Source: Actinoplanes philippinensis
GTDB taxonomy: Bacteria > Actinomycetota > Actinomycetes > Mycobacteriales > Micromonosporaceae
Direction of reading: 5' to 3'
DNA: 64,000 bases
Assembly: GCF_900113015.1 (NCBI RefSeq)
Contig: NZ_FONV01000021.1
Location: 1-64,000 of the forward strand
This document shows, in pieces, positions 42,631 to 50,352 of the stretch. The translations under genes were made by a program, and so were the position numbers. The first letter of the stretch is position 1. Each line of letters starts with the position of its first letter. The notes beneath the pieces were generated by a model. It worked only from the letters and a program-made list of their open reading frames with translations, was not told the origin of the DNA and did no database searches.

Positions 42631-43692
42631 TCAGGTGTTCGCGCCACGGGCGTCGACCGGCCAGCGGTCGACCAGCTCCCCGCCGGAGACCACGATCAGC
42701 TCGTCGGCCAGGTTGACCGCGGCGCAGGCGTGGTTCGGCACGATCTGCAAGGTGTCGCCGAGTGCGGGCAGCGGTGTGCCGTCCGGCAGGGTGACCGTCG
42801 CGTGGTGCTCGGAGAGCGCGACTATCCGGGCGTCCGGATGGTCGGGCAACCGGCCGTGACCGGTGGCCCACGGCTGACGGTCGGCGCCGAGGATCTTGCT
42901 GCCGGCGTCCACGATCACCCGGTCGGCGCGGCGGCTGACCACAGTGGACGCGACGGTCATCGCGATCTGCGACCAGTCGGCGGTGCCCAGCTCGATCTGC
43001 TGCGCGTCGCCGAAGACGTAGAGGCCGGGACGCATCTCGGTGATCGGGCCTGCGGTGGTGAGGGCGGCCGTCGGGGTGGAGCCACCGCTGACCACGCCCG
43101 CGTCGAGTCCGGCGGCGGCGACCGAAGCGGCCGCCGTGGCCAGGGCGGTCGATTCGTCCTCTTGCGCCGATCGTTGGCGCTGTGGACCGTACGCATGCCC
43201 GGGAAACGTGAACACCCCGCGAACCCGCAGCCCGGCCGCCTGCGCCGCCACCGCGATCTCGCCGGCGCGGCCCGGCTCCGCCCCGCTGCGGTGATGCCCG
43301 CTGTCCACCTCGACCAGCACCTCCAGGCCGGGGACCGCGCGGCCGAGCGCCGCGGCGCTTTCCGCCGAGTCGACGCCGGCCCGCAGCGCCACCCGGCGCG
43401 CCAGCGCCCGCAGCCGGGCCGTCTGCTGCGGCGACGGCCACACCGGGTAGGCGATGAACAGGTCGTCGAGGCCGCCGTCGGCGAAGACCTCGGCCTCCCG
43501 CACGGTCGCCACCGTGAGGCCCTTCGCGCCGAGCGCCATCTGGCGGCGGGCGATCCGCACACATTTGTGGGTCTTCGCGTGCGGGCGCAGTGCCAGGCCA
43601 CGGGCGGCGGCGCCGGCGGCCATCGCCCGCAGGTTGGCCTCCAGCACGTCGACGTCCACGCAGAGAAAGGGGGTGGGCAGGTCAACCGGCAC
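42631..43692 (-). CDS. D-serine dehydratase/D-threonine aldolase-like PLP enzyme
   Basis: This 353-residue enzyme has the alanine-racemase-type barrel. The PLP lysine is Lys40 in RPHAKTHKC. The zinc site of eukaryotic-type D-serine dehydratases is suggested by SEHHATV and PNHACAAVNL (His and Cys) near residues 290-325. It probably cleaves or deaminates a D-beta-hydroxy amino acid such as D-serine or D-threonine. The GTG at 43692 has GAGGAGG five bases upstream, an excellent ribosome-binding site. It is the last of several minus-strand genes but 135 bases from the next one, so it is probably transcribed alone. Confidence 0.88.
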   Translation of the reverse strand: MPVDLPTPFLCVDVDVLEANLRAMAAGAAARGLALRPHAKTHKCVRIARRQMALGAKGLTVATVREAEVFADGGLDDLFIAYPVWPSPQQTARLRALARRVALRAGVDSAESAAALGRAVPGLEVLVEVDSGHHRSGAEPGRAGEIAVAAQAAGLRVRGVFTFPGHAYGPQRQRSAQEDESTALATAAASVAAAGLDAGVVSGGSTPTAALTTAGPITEMRPGLYVFGDAQQIELGTADWSQIAMTVASTVVSRRADRVIVDAGSKILGADRQPWATGHGRLPDHPDARIVALSEHHATVTLPDGTPLPALGDTLQIVPNHACAAVNLADELIVVSGGELVDRWPVDARGANT

Positions 43693-43827
43693 GGCGTCCT
43701 CCTCGGGGCACTGCGGCGTGCCGGCGACTTCTCGGGCACGCCCATTGTCCCCCGCGGACCGTTCTCCACCGCGGCCCGGCGTGTCTCGACCGGGGTCCGG
43801 CGTGTCTCATTCGCGGCGCAGCGTGGC

Positions 43828-44733
43828 TCAAGCGCGGCCCAGCGCGGCGGTGATCAACTCGCCGAGGTCCCAGGCGGCCTCGGCGGTCCACGCCAGTGAG
43901 AACGCCGCCAGCGCCACCGGCACCAGGGCGACCACCGCGGCGACCCGGGCGCGGGGCTTCAGCAGGCTCGCCACCCGGCGTGGCACCACCCCGCCCGGCG
44001 ACGCCGCGTGCAGCCCGGCCGGGGCGAGCGGGGCGGCCGCCGCGAGCGCCGCCGCGCCGATCGCCTGCGCCACCGTCCGACGGGAGCCGACCTCGGTCGC
44101 CGCGTGCTCGTCGGCGGCCCGTTCCACCAGGTAGTCGACGTGCCGCGACACCCACCACAGGGCCGGGTGCGCGGCCGCCGCCAGCTCGGCGACCCGGATC
44201 AGCCGGTGATGGTGGGCGGCCAGATGCGCCCGTTCGTGCGCCAGCAGCGCGACGAACTGCGCGGGAGACAGGGCGTCGCGCATCCCGGTGGTCACCACCA
44301 CATGACCGGGCCTTCCAGGTACGGCGAAGGCGTGCGGCGCCGGGTCGGCCACCACCACGAGCGGCCCGGGCCGGTCCGTGCCCGCCCCGGCCAGCTCCAG
44401 CAGCCGCCGCTGCCGCCGCCAGGTCACGCCGATCGACACCGCCGCCGCGGCCAGCAGCGCCACACCGGCCCACGACACCCACGGATAGTGCGCGGTGTCG
44501 TCGACCACGAACTGCGCCGACCAGCCGAACCAGTGCGCGACCACGGGCCGCTCGGCGACCGCCTTGAGCGCGAAGACCAGCAGGTTGATCAGGCTGGCCG
44601 CCGCGGCGCCGGCAGCGGACCAGGCCACCACCGGCGCGGCCACCCGTGGTGACAGCCGGTCGGCGAGCAGCCGGACCAGCAGGAGCAGCACGGGCGGCAC
44701 CACGACGACCGAGACGAGGAAGTGGTCGAACAT
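43828..44733 (-). CDS. M56/M48-type membrane metallopeptidase
   Basis: This 301-residue protein has membrane spans near residues 5-25, 35-57, 85-103 and 260-285. Between the last two lies a cytoplasmic-side zinc protease domain with His166-Glu-Arg-Ala-His170 (LLAHERAHLAAHHH) and a later acidic ligand in ERAADEHA. This is the BlaR1-like M56 core without the sensor domain. Such genes are usually paired with a BlaI/MecI repressor gene. None is adjacent here. A TANNNT box (TAGCCT, 44740-44745) ends six bases before the ATG, so the mRNA is probably leaderless. Confidence 0.85.
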   Translation of the reverse strand: MFDHFLVSVVVVPPVLLLLVRLLADRLSPRVAAPVVAWSAAGAAAASLINLLVFALKAVAERPVVAHWFGWSAQFVVDDTAHYPWVSWAGVALLAAAAVSIGVTWRRQRRLLELAGAGTDRPGPLVVVADPAPHAFAVPGRPGHVVVTTGMRDALSPAQFVALLAHERAHLAAHHHRLIRVAELAAAAHPALWWVSRHVDYLVERAADEHAATEVGSRRTVAQAIGAAALAAAAPLAPAGLHAASPGGVVPRRVASLLKPRARVAAVVALVPVALAAFSLAWTAEAAWDLGELITAALGRA

Positions 44734-44739
44734 GAGGGC

Positions 44740-44745
44740 AGGCTA
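44740..44745 (-). promoter_or_regulatory. TANNNT box for the M56 peptidase
   Basis: On the minus strand TAGCCT ends six bases before the ATG at 44733, with no ribosome-binding site. Confidence 0.4.
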
Positions 44746-44790
44746 ACCCGCCCGGCCCCCGGAGGGCCCTGGCCGAAGGTCCCGCCCGGG

Positions 44791-45558
44791 TCAGGCGGCG
44801 CAGTCGTCGAGGCGGGTACGCAGCTTGCCGAGGGCCTTGGCGAGCAACCGGGACACGTGCATCTGTGAGACGCCGACCTGCTCGGCGATCTCCGACTGGG
44901 TGAGGTTGCCGTAGAAGCGCAAGCTGATGATCTTCTGCTCGCGCTCGTCGAGGGCGGCCATCGCCGGGCCCAGCGCGATCCGCAGCTCGGCCAGCGCGAA
45001 ACCGGTGTCCTCGCTGCCCAGGGTGTCCCCGAGCGACATGCTGCCCTCGGCGTTCGCCGGGGTGGACAGGCTCGTCGACTGGTACGCCCGGGCGCCCTCC
45101 AGCCCTTCGAGGACGTCCTCCTCGCTGATCCCCAGGTGCTCGGCGATGTCGGCGACCGTCGGGGCGCGGCCCAGCGAATGGGTGAGGTCGTTGTTCGCCC
45201 CGGTGATGGCCAGGCGCAGCTCCTGCAGGCGGCGGGGCACCCGGACCGACCAGGTGCGGTCCCGGAAGTGCCGTTTCAGCTCGCCGACGATGGTCGGGAT
45301 GGCGAACCCGGCGAACTCGATGCCCCGCTCGGCGTCGAACCGGTCGACCGCCTTGATCAGCCCTACGACGGCGACCTGGAACAGGTCGTCGACCGGCTCG
45401 CCACGGCCGGCGTACCGGTTGGCCAGGTGCCGGGCCAGCGGCATCCACGCCTCGATCGCCCGGTCCCGGACGAACGCGCGAGAGGGGTGGCCGGCCGGCA
45501 TCGCCGCCAGGTCGTTGATCAGCTCACTGGCCCGGTCGGTGGTGGCAACGGCAGTCAT
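44791..45558 (-). CDS. RNA polymerase sigma factor, SigB/SigF type
   Basis: The 255-residue group-3 sigma-70 factor has region 2 (DDLFQVAVVGLIKAVDRFD, then GIEFAGFAIPTIVGELKRHF), region 3 (DLTHSLGRAPTVADIAEHL) and region 4 with the helix-turn-helix SEIAEQVGVSQMHVSRLLA. This is the pattern of general stress or sporulation SigB/F/G-type factors. The ATG at 45558 has gaggac upstream. No anti-sigma or anti-anti-sigma gene is adjacent. The next gene upstream, also on the minus strand, encodes a histidine kinase starting 100 bases away. Confidence 0.93.
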   Translation of the reverse strand: MTAVATTDRASELINDLAAMPAGHPSRAFVRDRAIEAWMPLARHLANRYAGRGEPVDDLFQVAVVGLIKAVDRFDAERGIEFAGFAIPTIVGELKRHFRDRTWSVRVPRRLQELRLAITGANNDLTHSLGRAPTVADIAEHLGISEEDVLEGLEGARAYQSTSLSTPANAEGSMSLGDTLGSEDTGFALAELRIALGPAMAALDEREQKIISLRFYGNLTQSEIAEQVGVSQMHVSRLLAKALGKLRTRLDDCAA

Positions 45559-45657
45559 GGGTCCTCGCCTTCGGCAATGGCGTGCAGAGATGGCAGCCGG
45601 CTGCTTGACTGCGAGTCTCACCCCATTGCCCCGTCCGCCGGGGAGGCTAAACGTGAT

Positions 45658-47640
45658 TCACTCGCGGGAGTGACGGGGGAGCCGGATCACGATGCGCGTG
45701 CCGGGCCGGTGCGCCGGATCCAGGTGGACCGTGCCGCCGTGCGCCTCGACGAGCCCACGGACCAGCGGCAGGCCCAGGCCGTTGCCGGGGATGGCGGTGT
45801 GCCGGGCGTTGGCGCCCCGGTGGAAGCGGGTGAACAGCAGCTCCCGGTCGCCGTCGGGGATGCCGATGCCGGTGTCGGCCACCGACAGCTCCACCACGTC
45901 CGGCCCGTCGGCGGCTGCGGTGACCAGCACGTCCCCGCCGCCGGGGCAGTATTTGACGGCGTTGGACAGCAGCTGGTCGGCGATCTGGCGGAGGCGCTCC
46001 TCGTCGGCGTCGAGGACCAGCGCGGCCGGCAGCTCGGTGTGGACCCGGACCCCGGAGGGTGGCCGCAGGTCGCGGACGGCGGCCTCGACCACGGCGGTCA
46101 GGTCGGTGGGCCGTGCCCGGATCCGGTGGTGCCCGGACTCCAGCGCGGTCAGCTCCAGCAGCTCGTCGATGATCCGCTGGAGGTGGCCGACGTTACGGCG
46201 TACCGCGGCGATCATCTGCTGCCGGTCCGGGTCGTCCAGCTCGTCGGTGAGCAGCGTGGTGTAGCTGATGATCGAGGTGAGCGGGGTGCGCAGTTCGTGC
46301 CCGGCCAGCGTGAGGAAGTCGTTGCGGGCCTGGTTGAGCTGCATGGTCAGCTCGCGGCTGCGCATCCGGGTGAGGAACTGGCCGAGCTGGGCGGCCACGC
46401 CGTCGAGCAGGCCGGTGAGCAGGAACTCGTCGTACTCGGTGGTCGAGCAGAGGGTGGCCAGCACGCCGAGGACCTGGTCGCCGTCGCAGACCGGCACGGT
46501 GAGGCTGGCCCGCAGCCCCCGCCCGGCGGCGGCGTGGGCGAACGCGTACGCCTCCGGGGTCTCGGTGAACCGCGGATCGGTGAGGTCGGGGATCCACAGC
46601 GGCCGCCCGGTCGACCACACGAACCCGGGACCGGCGTCACCGCGGGGGATCCGTTCCGGCACCAGGTCGTCGACGTGCACTCCCGGCGCGCTCCAATGGC
46701 CGGCCGTGCGCAGCACGTCGGCGACGTCGTCGACCACGAACAGCGCGACGTGCGGCCAGTCCAGGGCCTCGCCGATCGCGCGCAGCAGCGGTGGCGCGAC
46801 CTGCTCGAGACCGTCCGCGGCGGCCAGCAGCCGGGTCATCTCCAGCTCGCAGTCACGGAACCGTTCCCGGCGCCGCCGCTCGGTCACGTCGCGCACCGTG
46901 GAGACCGCGCCGAGCAGCTCACCGGCGACGCCGTAGACCGGCTCGGCGTTGGTCAGCGCGTACCGGTCCGGGGCGCCCGGGACCCGCAGCACCGCCTCCA
47001 CGTCACGGACGCTGCGCCCGTCGAGCGCGCAGAGCACCGGGATCTCCTCCGGCAGGTACGGCCGTCCGTCCAGGTGACGCAGCCGCGACCCGGCGGCGGC
47101 CAGCGCCTGCACGGGCGGCGTCGTGTCGTCCAGTCCGCAGAACCGGCGCAGCATCCGGTTGAACAGCACCGGCCGCTGGTCCGCGCCGACCGCGAGGACA
47201 CCCACCTGCAGGCTGTCCAGCAGGGCGTCGACGAAACCCCGGGTCTCGGCCAGCCGGGCCGGCGGGGAAGCGGACCCGAGCATCGCGGCGACCTCGGTGA
47301 GCGCCGCGAGATCGTGTTCCACCCAGGTCCGGGCCGAGGTGTCCAGGACCGTCACCCGGTGGGCGGGACGATCAGGGGCGGCCGGCACCGGAACGGCGGC
47401 CATCGACCGTACCCCCAGATCGGTTATCAGAGGGTGTCCGGCGAAGCCGGGCTCGGTGAGCAGGTCACCGACCGTGACCGGGCCGCCCGAGCCGAACCGC
47501 CGCACCGGGCAGGCCGCCGGCAACCCGAACGTCCCCAGCAACGCCTCGCCTGTGCTGATCACCGCCATCGGCGTGCCGACCAGACGGGCCGCCAGGCGGG
47601 CGGCGGCATCCCACGGCACCTGCACCTGAGAGGCCGTCAC
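45658..47640 (-). CDS. soluble PAS/GAF sensor histidine kinase
   Basis: GTG 47640, with gagg eight bases before it, gives 660 residues. The order is a GAF-like N-terminus (about 1-130), a PAS domain (about 135-260, NRMLRRFCGLDD, TVRDVTERRRRER), a second GAF (about 265-420), the dimerisation helix with the phosphoacceptor His in LAGHELRTPLTS, and an ATPase domain (QLLSNAVKYCPGG, VADTGIGIPDGD, GNGLGLPLVRGL). No membrane span is present. No response regulator is next to it, so it is an orphan. It shares a 208-base divergent region with the DsbA-like gene. Confidence 0.9.
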   Translation of the reverse strand: MTASQVQVPWDAAARLAARLVGTPMAVISTGEALLGTFGLPAACPVRRFGSGGPVTVGDLLTEPGFAGHPLITDLGVRSMAAVPVPAAPDRPAHRVTVLDTSARTWVEHDLAALTEVAAMLGSASPPARLAETRGFVDALLDSLQVGVLAVGADQRPVLFNRMLRRFCGLDDTTPPVQALAAAGSRLRHLDGRPYLPEEIPVLCALDGRSVRDVEAVLRVPGAPDRYALTNAEPVYGVAGELLGAVSTVRDVTERRRRERFRDCELEMTRLLAAADGLEQVAPPLLRAIGEALDWPHVALFVVDDVADVLRTAGHWSAPGVHVDDLVPERIPRGDAGPGFVWSTGRPLWIPDLTDPRFTETPEAYAFAHAAAGRGLRASLTVPVCDGDQVLGVLATLCSTTEYDEFLLTGLLDGVAAQLGQFLTRMRSRELTMQLNQARNDFLTLAGHELRTPLTSIISYTTLLTDELDDPDRQQMIAAVRRNVGHLQRIIDELLELTALESGHHRIRARPTDLTAVVEAAVRDLRPPSGVRVHTELPAALVLDADEERLRQIADQLLSNAVKYCPGGGDVLVTAAADGPDVVELSVADTGIGIPDGDRELLFTRFHRGANARHTAIPGNGLGLPLVRGLVEAHGGTVHLDPAHRPGTRIVIRLPRHSRE

Positions 47641-47848
47641 ACCAACCACCTCGCCCCGCTCGCCGTTGAGGGAAACGACACTCTGCGCATCGGCACCGCC
47701 TGCAGGGGCATGAGCCTTTCGGGCAACTTCCCCGGCGGGACCTTCGGCCCCCACCGCGGCGGGCTGGTGGGCCCGACTACCGCCGCCGCCGGTCCCGACC
47801 TCGCCGTCAGCGCTCACGAACACCCTCGATCCGCGCGACCTTGGTGGC

Positions 47849-48565
47849 ATGAGCACGAGAACCAGCAGCGCCGTCGCGTCGGCACGGCGCGGTCAGGACG
47901 CCAACCGGATCGTCATGGGCATCGGCGGCGCGATCATCGTCGCGCTGGTCGCCGCCATCGTCGTCGCGGTGCTCACCGCGACGAAGGACACGAAGGCGGA
48001 GGGGCCGCTCGTCACTCCGGCGGCGGCCACCGCGAACGGCGGGATCCGGGTGGGCGCCGCCGGGGCCGGCACCACCGTCGCGGTCTACCTGGACTACATG
48101 TGCCCGTTCTGCGGCCGGTTCGAGCGGGCCAACAGCGCCGACCTGGGCGCGCTGGTCGCCGAGGGCGGTGTCGCGCTGGAGCTGCACCCGATGTCGTTCC
48201 TCGACCACGCGTCCAACGGCGCCGAGTACTCCACCCGGGCCGCGAACGCCGTGGTGACCGTCGCCGACCGGGACGCCGCGCACCTGCTCGCCTTCAACAA
48301 CGCGCTCTTCGAGAACCAGCCCGCCGAGGGCGGCAGTGGCCTCGACGACACCCGGATCGCCTCGCTCGCGGCCGCCGCCGGAGTGCCGGCCACGGTGATC
48401 AGCACGTTCACCGACCGTACCTATGTGCCGTGGATCCAGCAGGCCACCCGGGCGGCCTTCGACAGCGGCATCACCGGCACCCCGACCGTCAAGATCAACG
48501 GCGTCGCGACCGGCGTCGACCTCTACACCGCGGGGCCGTTGCGGGCCGCGATCACCGCGCGATGA
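47849..48565 (+). CDS. membrane-anchored DsbA-like thiol oxidoreductase
   Basis: This 238-residue protein has an N-terminal anchor (about residues 21-43, IVMGIGGAIIVALVAAIVVA) and an external thioredoxin-fold domain. The active site is Cys85-Pro-Phe-Cys88 (DYMCPFCGRFE), and the cis-proline loop is GITGTPTVKING. It probably introduces disulfides into secreted proteins. The following gene overlaps by 4 bases and encodes a VKOR protein that can reoxidise it. The start ATG has only a weak ribosome-binding site. Confidence 0.92.
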   Translation: MSTRTSSAVASARRGQDANRIVMGIGGAIIVALVAAIVVAVLTATKDTKAEGPLVTPAAATANGGIRVGAAGAGTTVAVYLDYMCPFCGRFERANSADLGALVAEGGVALELHPMSFLDHASNGAEYSTRAANAVVTVADRDAAHLLAFNNALFENQPAEGGSGLDDTRIASLAAAAGVPATVISTFTDRTYVPWIQQATRAAFDSGITGTPTVKINGVATGVDLYTAGPLRAAITAR

Positions 48566-49182
48566 CCGACCTTCTGGTACGGGCACGCCAGGTCCGGCAC
48601 AGCGACGCCTGGATCTACGGCACCATGCTGGTCTCCGCGCTGATCAGCCTGACCGCGTCGCTCGTGCTCTCCGTCGACGCGGTGGAGCTGGCCCGGAACC
48701 CGGCCGCCGACCTGTCCTGCAACCTCAACGCGGTGGTCAGCTGCGGCACGGTCGGGCTCTCCTGGCAGGCCCAGCTGTTCGGTTTCCCCAACGCGTTCCT
48801 CGGCCTGATCGCCGAACCGGTCGTGATCACCCTGGCGGTGGCGGCCCTCGGCGGTGTCCGGTTCCCGCGCTGGTTCATGATCGCGGCGCAGACCGTCTAC
48901 ACCCTCGGGCTGATCTTCGCGTACTGGCTGTTCTACCAGGCGCTGGTGAACATCGGCGCGCTCTGCCCGTGGTGCCTGCTCGTCACCGTCTCCACCACCC
49001 TGGTGTGGGTGTCGCTCACCCACGTGACCATCCGCGACGACTGCCTGCCGATGCCGTCGTCGTGGCGGGGCCCGGCCCGTCGCGCCCTCGCTGCCGACTG
49101 GGACGCCCTGGCCGTGACGGTGTGGCTGCTGGTCCTGGCCCTGATCATCGTGACGCACTACGGAGCAGCGCTTTTCTCCTGA
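48562..49182 (+). CDS. vitamin K epoxide reductase (VKOR)-family protein
   Basis: The 206-residue protein has about five membrane spans. Conserved loop cysteines Cys53 and Cys61 (LSCNLNAVVSCG) and the quinone-site pair Cys135-Pro-Trp-Cys138 (ALCPWCLLV) are all present. In actinobacteria VKOR takes the place of DsbB, passing electrons from DsbA-like proteins to menaquinone. The overlap with the DsbA-like gene (ATGA) supports a two-gene disulfide-forming system. Its last 38 bases are overlapped by a small antisense ORF. Confidence 0.93.
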   Translation: MTDLLVRARQVRHSDAWIYGTMLVSALISLTASLVLSVDAVELARNPAADLSCNLNAVVSCGTVGLSWQAQLFGFPNAFLGLIAEPVVITLAVAALGGVRFPRWFMIAAQTVYTLGLIFAYWLFYQALVNIGALCPWCLLVTVSTTLVWVSLTHVTIRDDCLPMPSSWRGPARRALAADWDALAVTVWLLVLALIIVTHYGAALFS

Positions 49183-49321
49183 CGTCCAAGACCGCGATCG
49201 CGGCGACCGCGGTGATCGTGGCCACCACCGCGGCCAGGTAGCACCAGGGGGACGCCAGGTGGTTGGCCGCGGTCAGCACGGTCGGCTCCCGGTCGGTGAA
49301 GACCCGGAACACGATCGCCAT
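49145..49321 (-). CDS. small single-span membrane protein
   Basis: The ATG at 49321 has GGGAGGGG upstream at ideal distance. The 58-residue product starts MAIVFRVFTDREPTVLTAAN, then one span (WCYLAAVVATITAVAAIAVL), then a short basic end. Codon use is typical of the region. It overlaps the 3' end of the VKOR gene tail to tail by 38 bases and is divergent to the decayed TetR gene, a usual regulator-target arrangement. No family is recognised. Confidence 0.55.
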   Translation of the reverse strand: MAIVFRVFTDREPTVLTAANHLASPWCYLAAVVATITAVAAIAVLDVRRKALLRSASR

Positions 49322-49352
49322 CGGCCCCTCCCAGCGCGGGCCGCTGCGGGAG

Positions 49353-49694
49353 CCCGGCCGCGGCCGCCGGCCGGTCTACTGCTCGCGGGCCTGCCAGGTC
49401 CGCGAGGTCGCCGCCGAGGCGGGCGTGTCACCGCGGGTCGTGCAGTACCACTTCGCCGGCAAGCAGGACCTGCTGGTCACCGCCCTGCGGGAGCTGCACC
49501 GCGACAACGGGATCCGGGCTCGCGAGCGGATCGCGGCGGCCGGGCCGCGCCCCGGCATCGACCCCGCCCGCGAGGCGGACCTGCTGGTCAGCGGCGTCAC
49601 CGGGCTCGGGCTCGACCTGCTGCACCACTGTCGCAGCGTCGTCGAGGTCCACCGCACCCTCGACTACCACCTCGACCGGATCCTCAGGACGTGA
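49353..49694 (+). pseudogene. decayed TetR-family regulator
   Basis: The frame begins without a clear start at GRGRRPVYCSRACQ, a short zinc-type motif known at the N-terminus of some actinobacterial regulators. It jumps straight to VREVAAEAGVSPRVVQYHFA, the second half of a TetR helix-turn-helix. The first DNA-binding helix, about 40 residues, is missing. The core after RERIAAAG is also shortened: it passes directly to DPAREADLLVSGVTGLGLDLL and the typical end LDYHLDRILRT. In all, about half of a 190-residue TetR protein is present, joined in frame. It overlaps the convergent gene at 49684 by 11 bases. Confidence 0.65.
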
Positions 49695-50343
49695 GCGCGG
49701 CGACCACGGCGATGAAGAGCAGCCAGCAGGTGACCATCACCCCGTAGGAGACGACCAGGCCCAGCACCGGCGTGGAGAGGGTGGGCAGGGGAGACTCGTC
49801 CGGGTCGGGGCGGCGCGGGCGGCCCGCGGTGAACAGGACGACGAGGCTGACACCGTAGGCTAGCAGCGGCAGGGCCAGCGCGCTCAGGACCGCGTCACCG
49901 ACCGACGCCCGGCTCTGCGACGCCTGCACGGCGAACATGCCGAACGAGACCAGGAACGCCACCGCCCCCGTCACCCCGTGCACCACCAGGGCCCGGCCCA
50001 GCACCGACATGCCCGGCAGCAGCCGCGGCCGTCCGGCCCAGTGGTCGGCACGTTCGATCGCCTCGTCGGCCCGGTCGAGGGCGCTGCTCGCGGCGACGGC
50101 CGCCGCGGCCGCGTCGTCCCCGCCCGGCCCGGCCACCGCGGTCAGATCCGGTGCCGGGCCGCCGGTCTCCCGGGCCAGGCCCGCCAGCCGCCGCCGCTGC
50201 TCGTCGAGCCGGCCGGCGATCCCGGCGAGGCCCCGGCGGCCCTGCTCGTGCGCGTCGCGTACCTCGTCGCGCCATGCCGCGTCGTCACGGAGCTCCGCGC
50301 TCAGCTCCCGCGACAGCGCGGTGTACCCGGCCCAGTCGGTCAT
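49684..50343 (-). CDS. helical membrane protein of the FtsK cluster
   Basis: The 219-residue protein has a cytoplasmic, coiled-coil-like N-terminal half (ELSAELRDDAAWRDEVRDAH, LDEQRRRLAGLARE) and three or four membrane spans in the second half (about 115-140, 145-170 and 190-218). Its start lies 9 bases after the FtsK-like gene stop, so the two are co-transcribed. The family is not recognised. A membrane partner or channel component for the ATPase is the likely role by context. Confidence 0.75.
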   Translation of the reverse strand: MTDWAGYTALSRELSAELRDDAAWRDEVRDAHEQGRRGLAGIAGRLDEQRRRLAGLARETGGPAPDLTAVAGPGGDDAAAAAVAASSALDRADEAIERADHWAGRPRLLPGMSVLGRALVVHGVTGAVAFLVSFGMFAVQASQSRASVGDAVLSALALPLLAYGVSLVVLFTAGRPRRPDPDESPLPTLSTPVLGLVVSYGVMVTCWLLFIAVVAALTS

Positions 50344-50352
50344 CGCGAGTGG

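Noticed and set aside
45136..49182. A 1348-codon plus-strand open frame
   Set aside because: Its first 1100 codons are antisense to the sigma factor and histidine kinase; only the VKOR portion at the end is real, with its own ATG at 48562.
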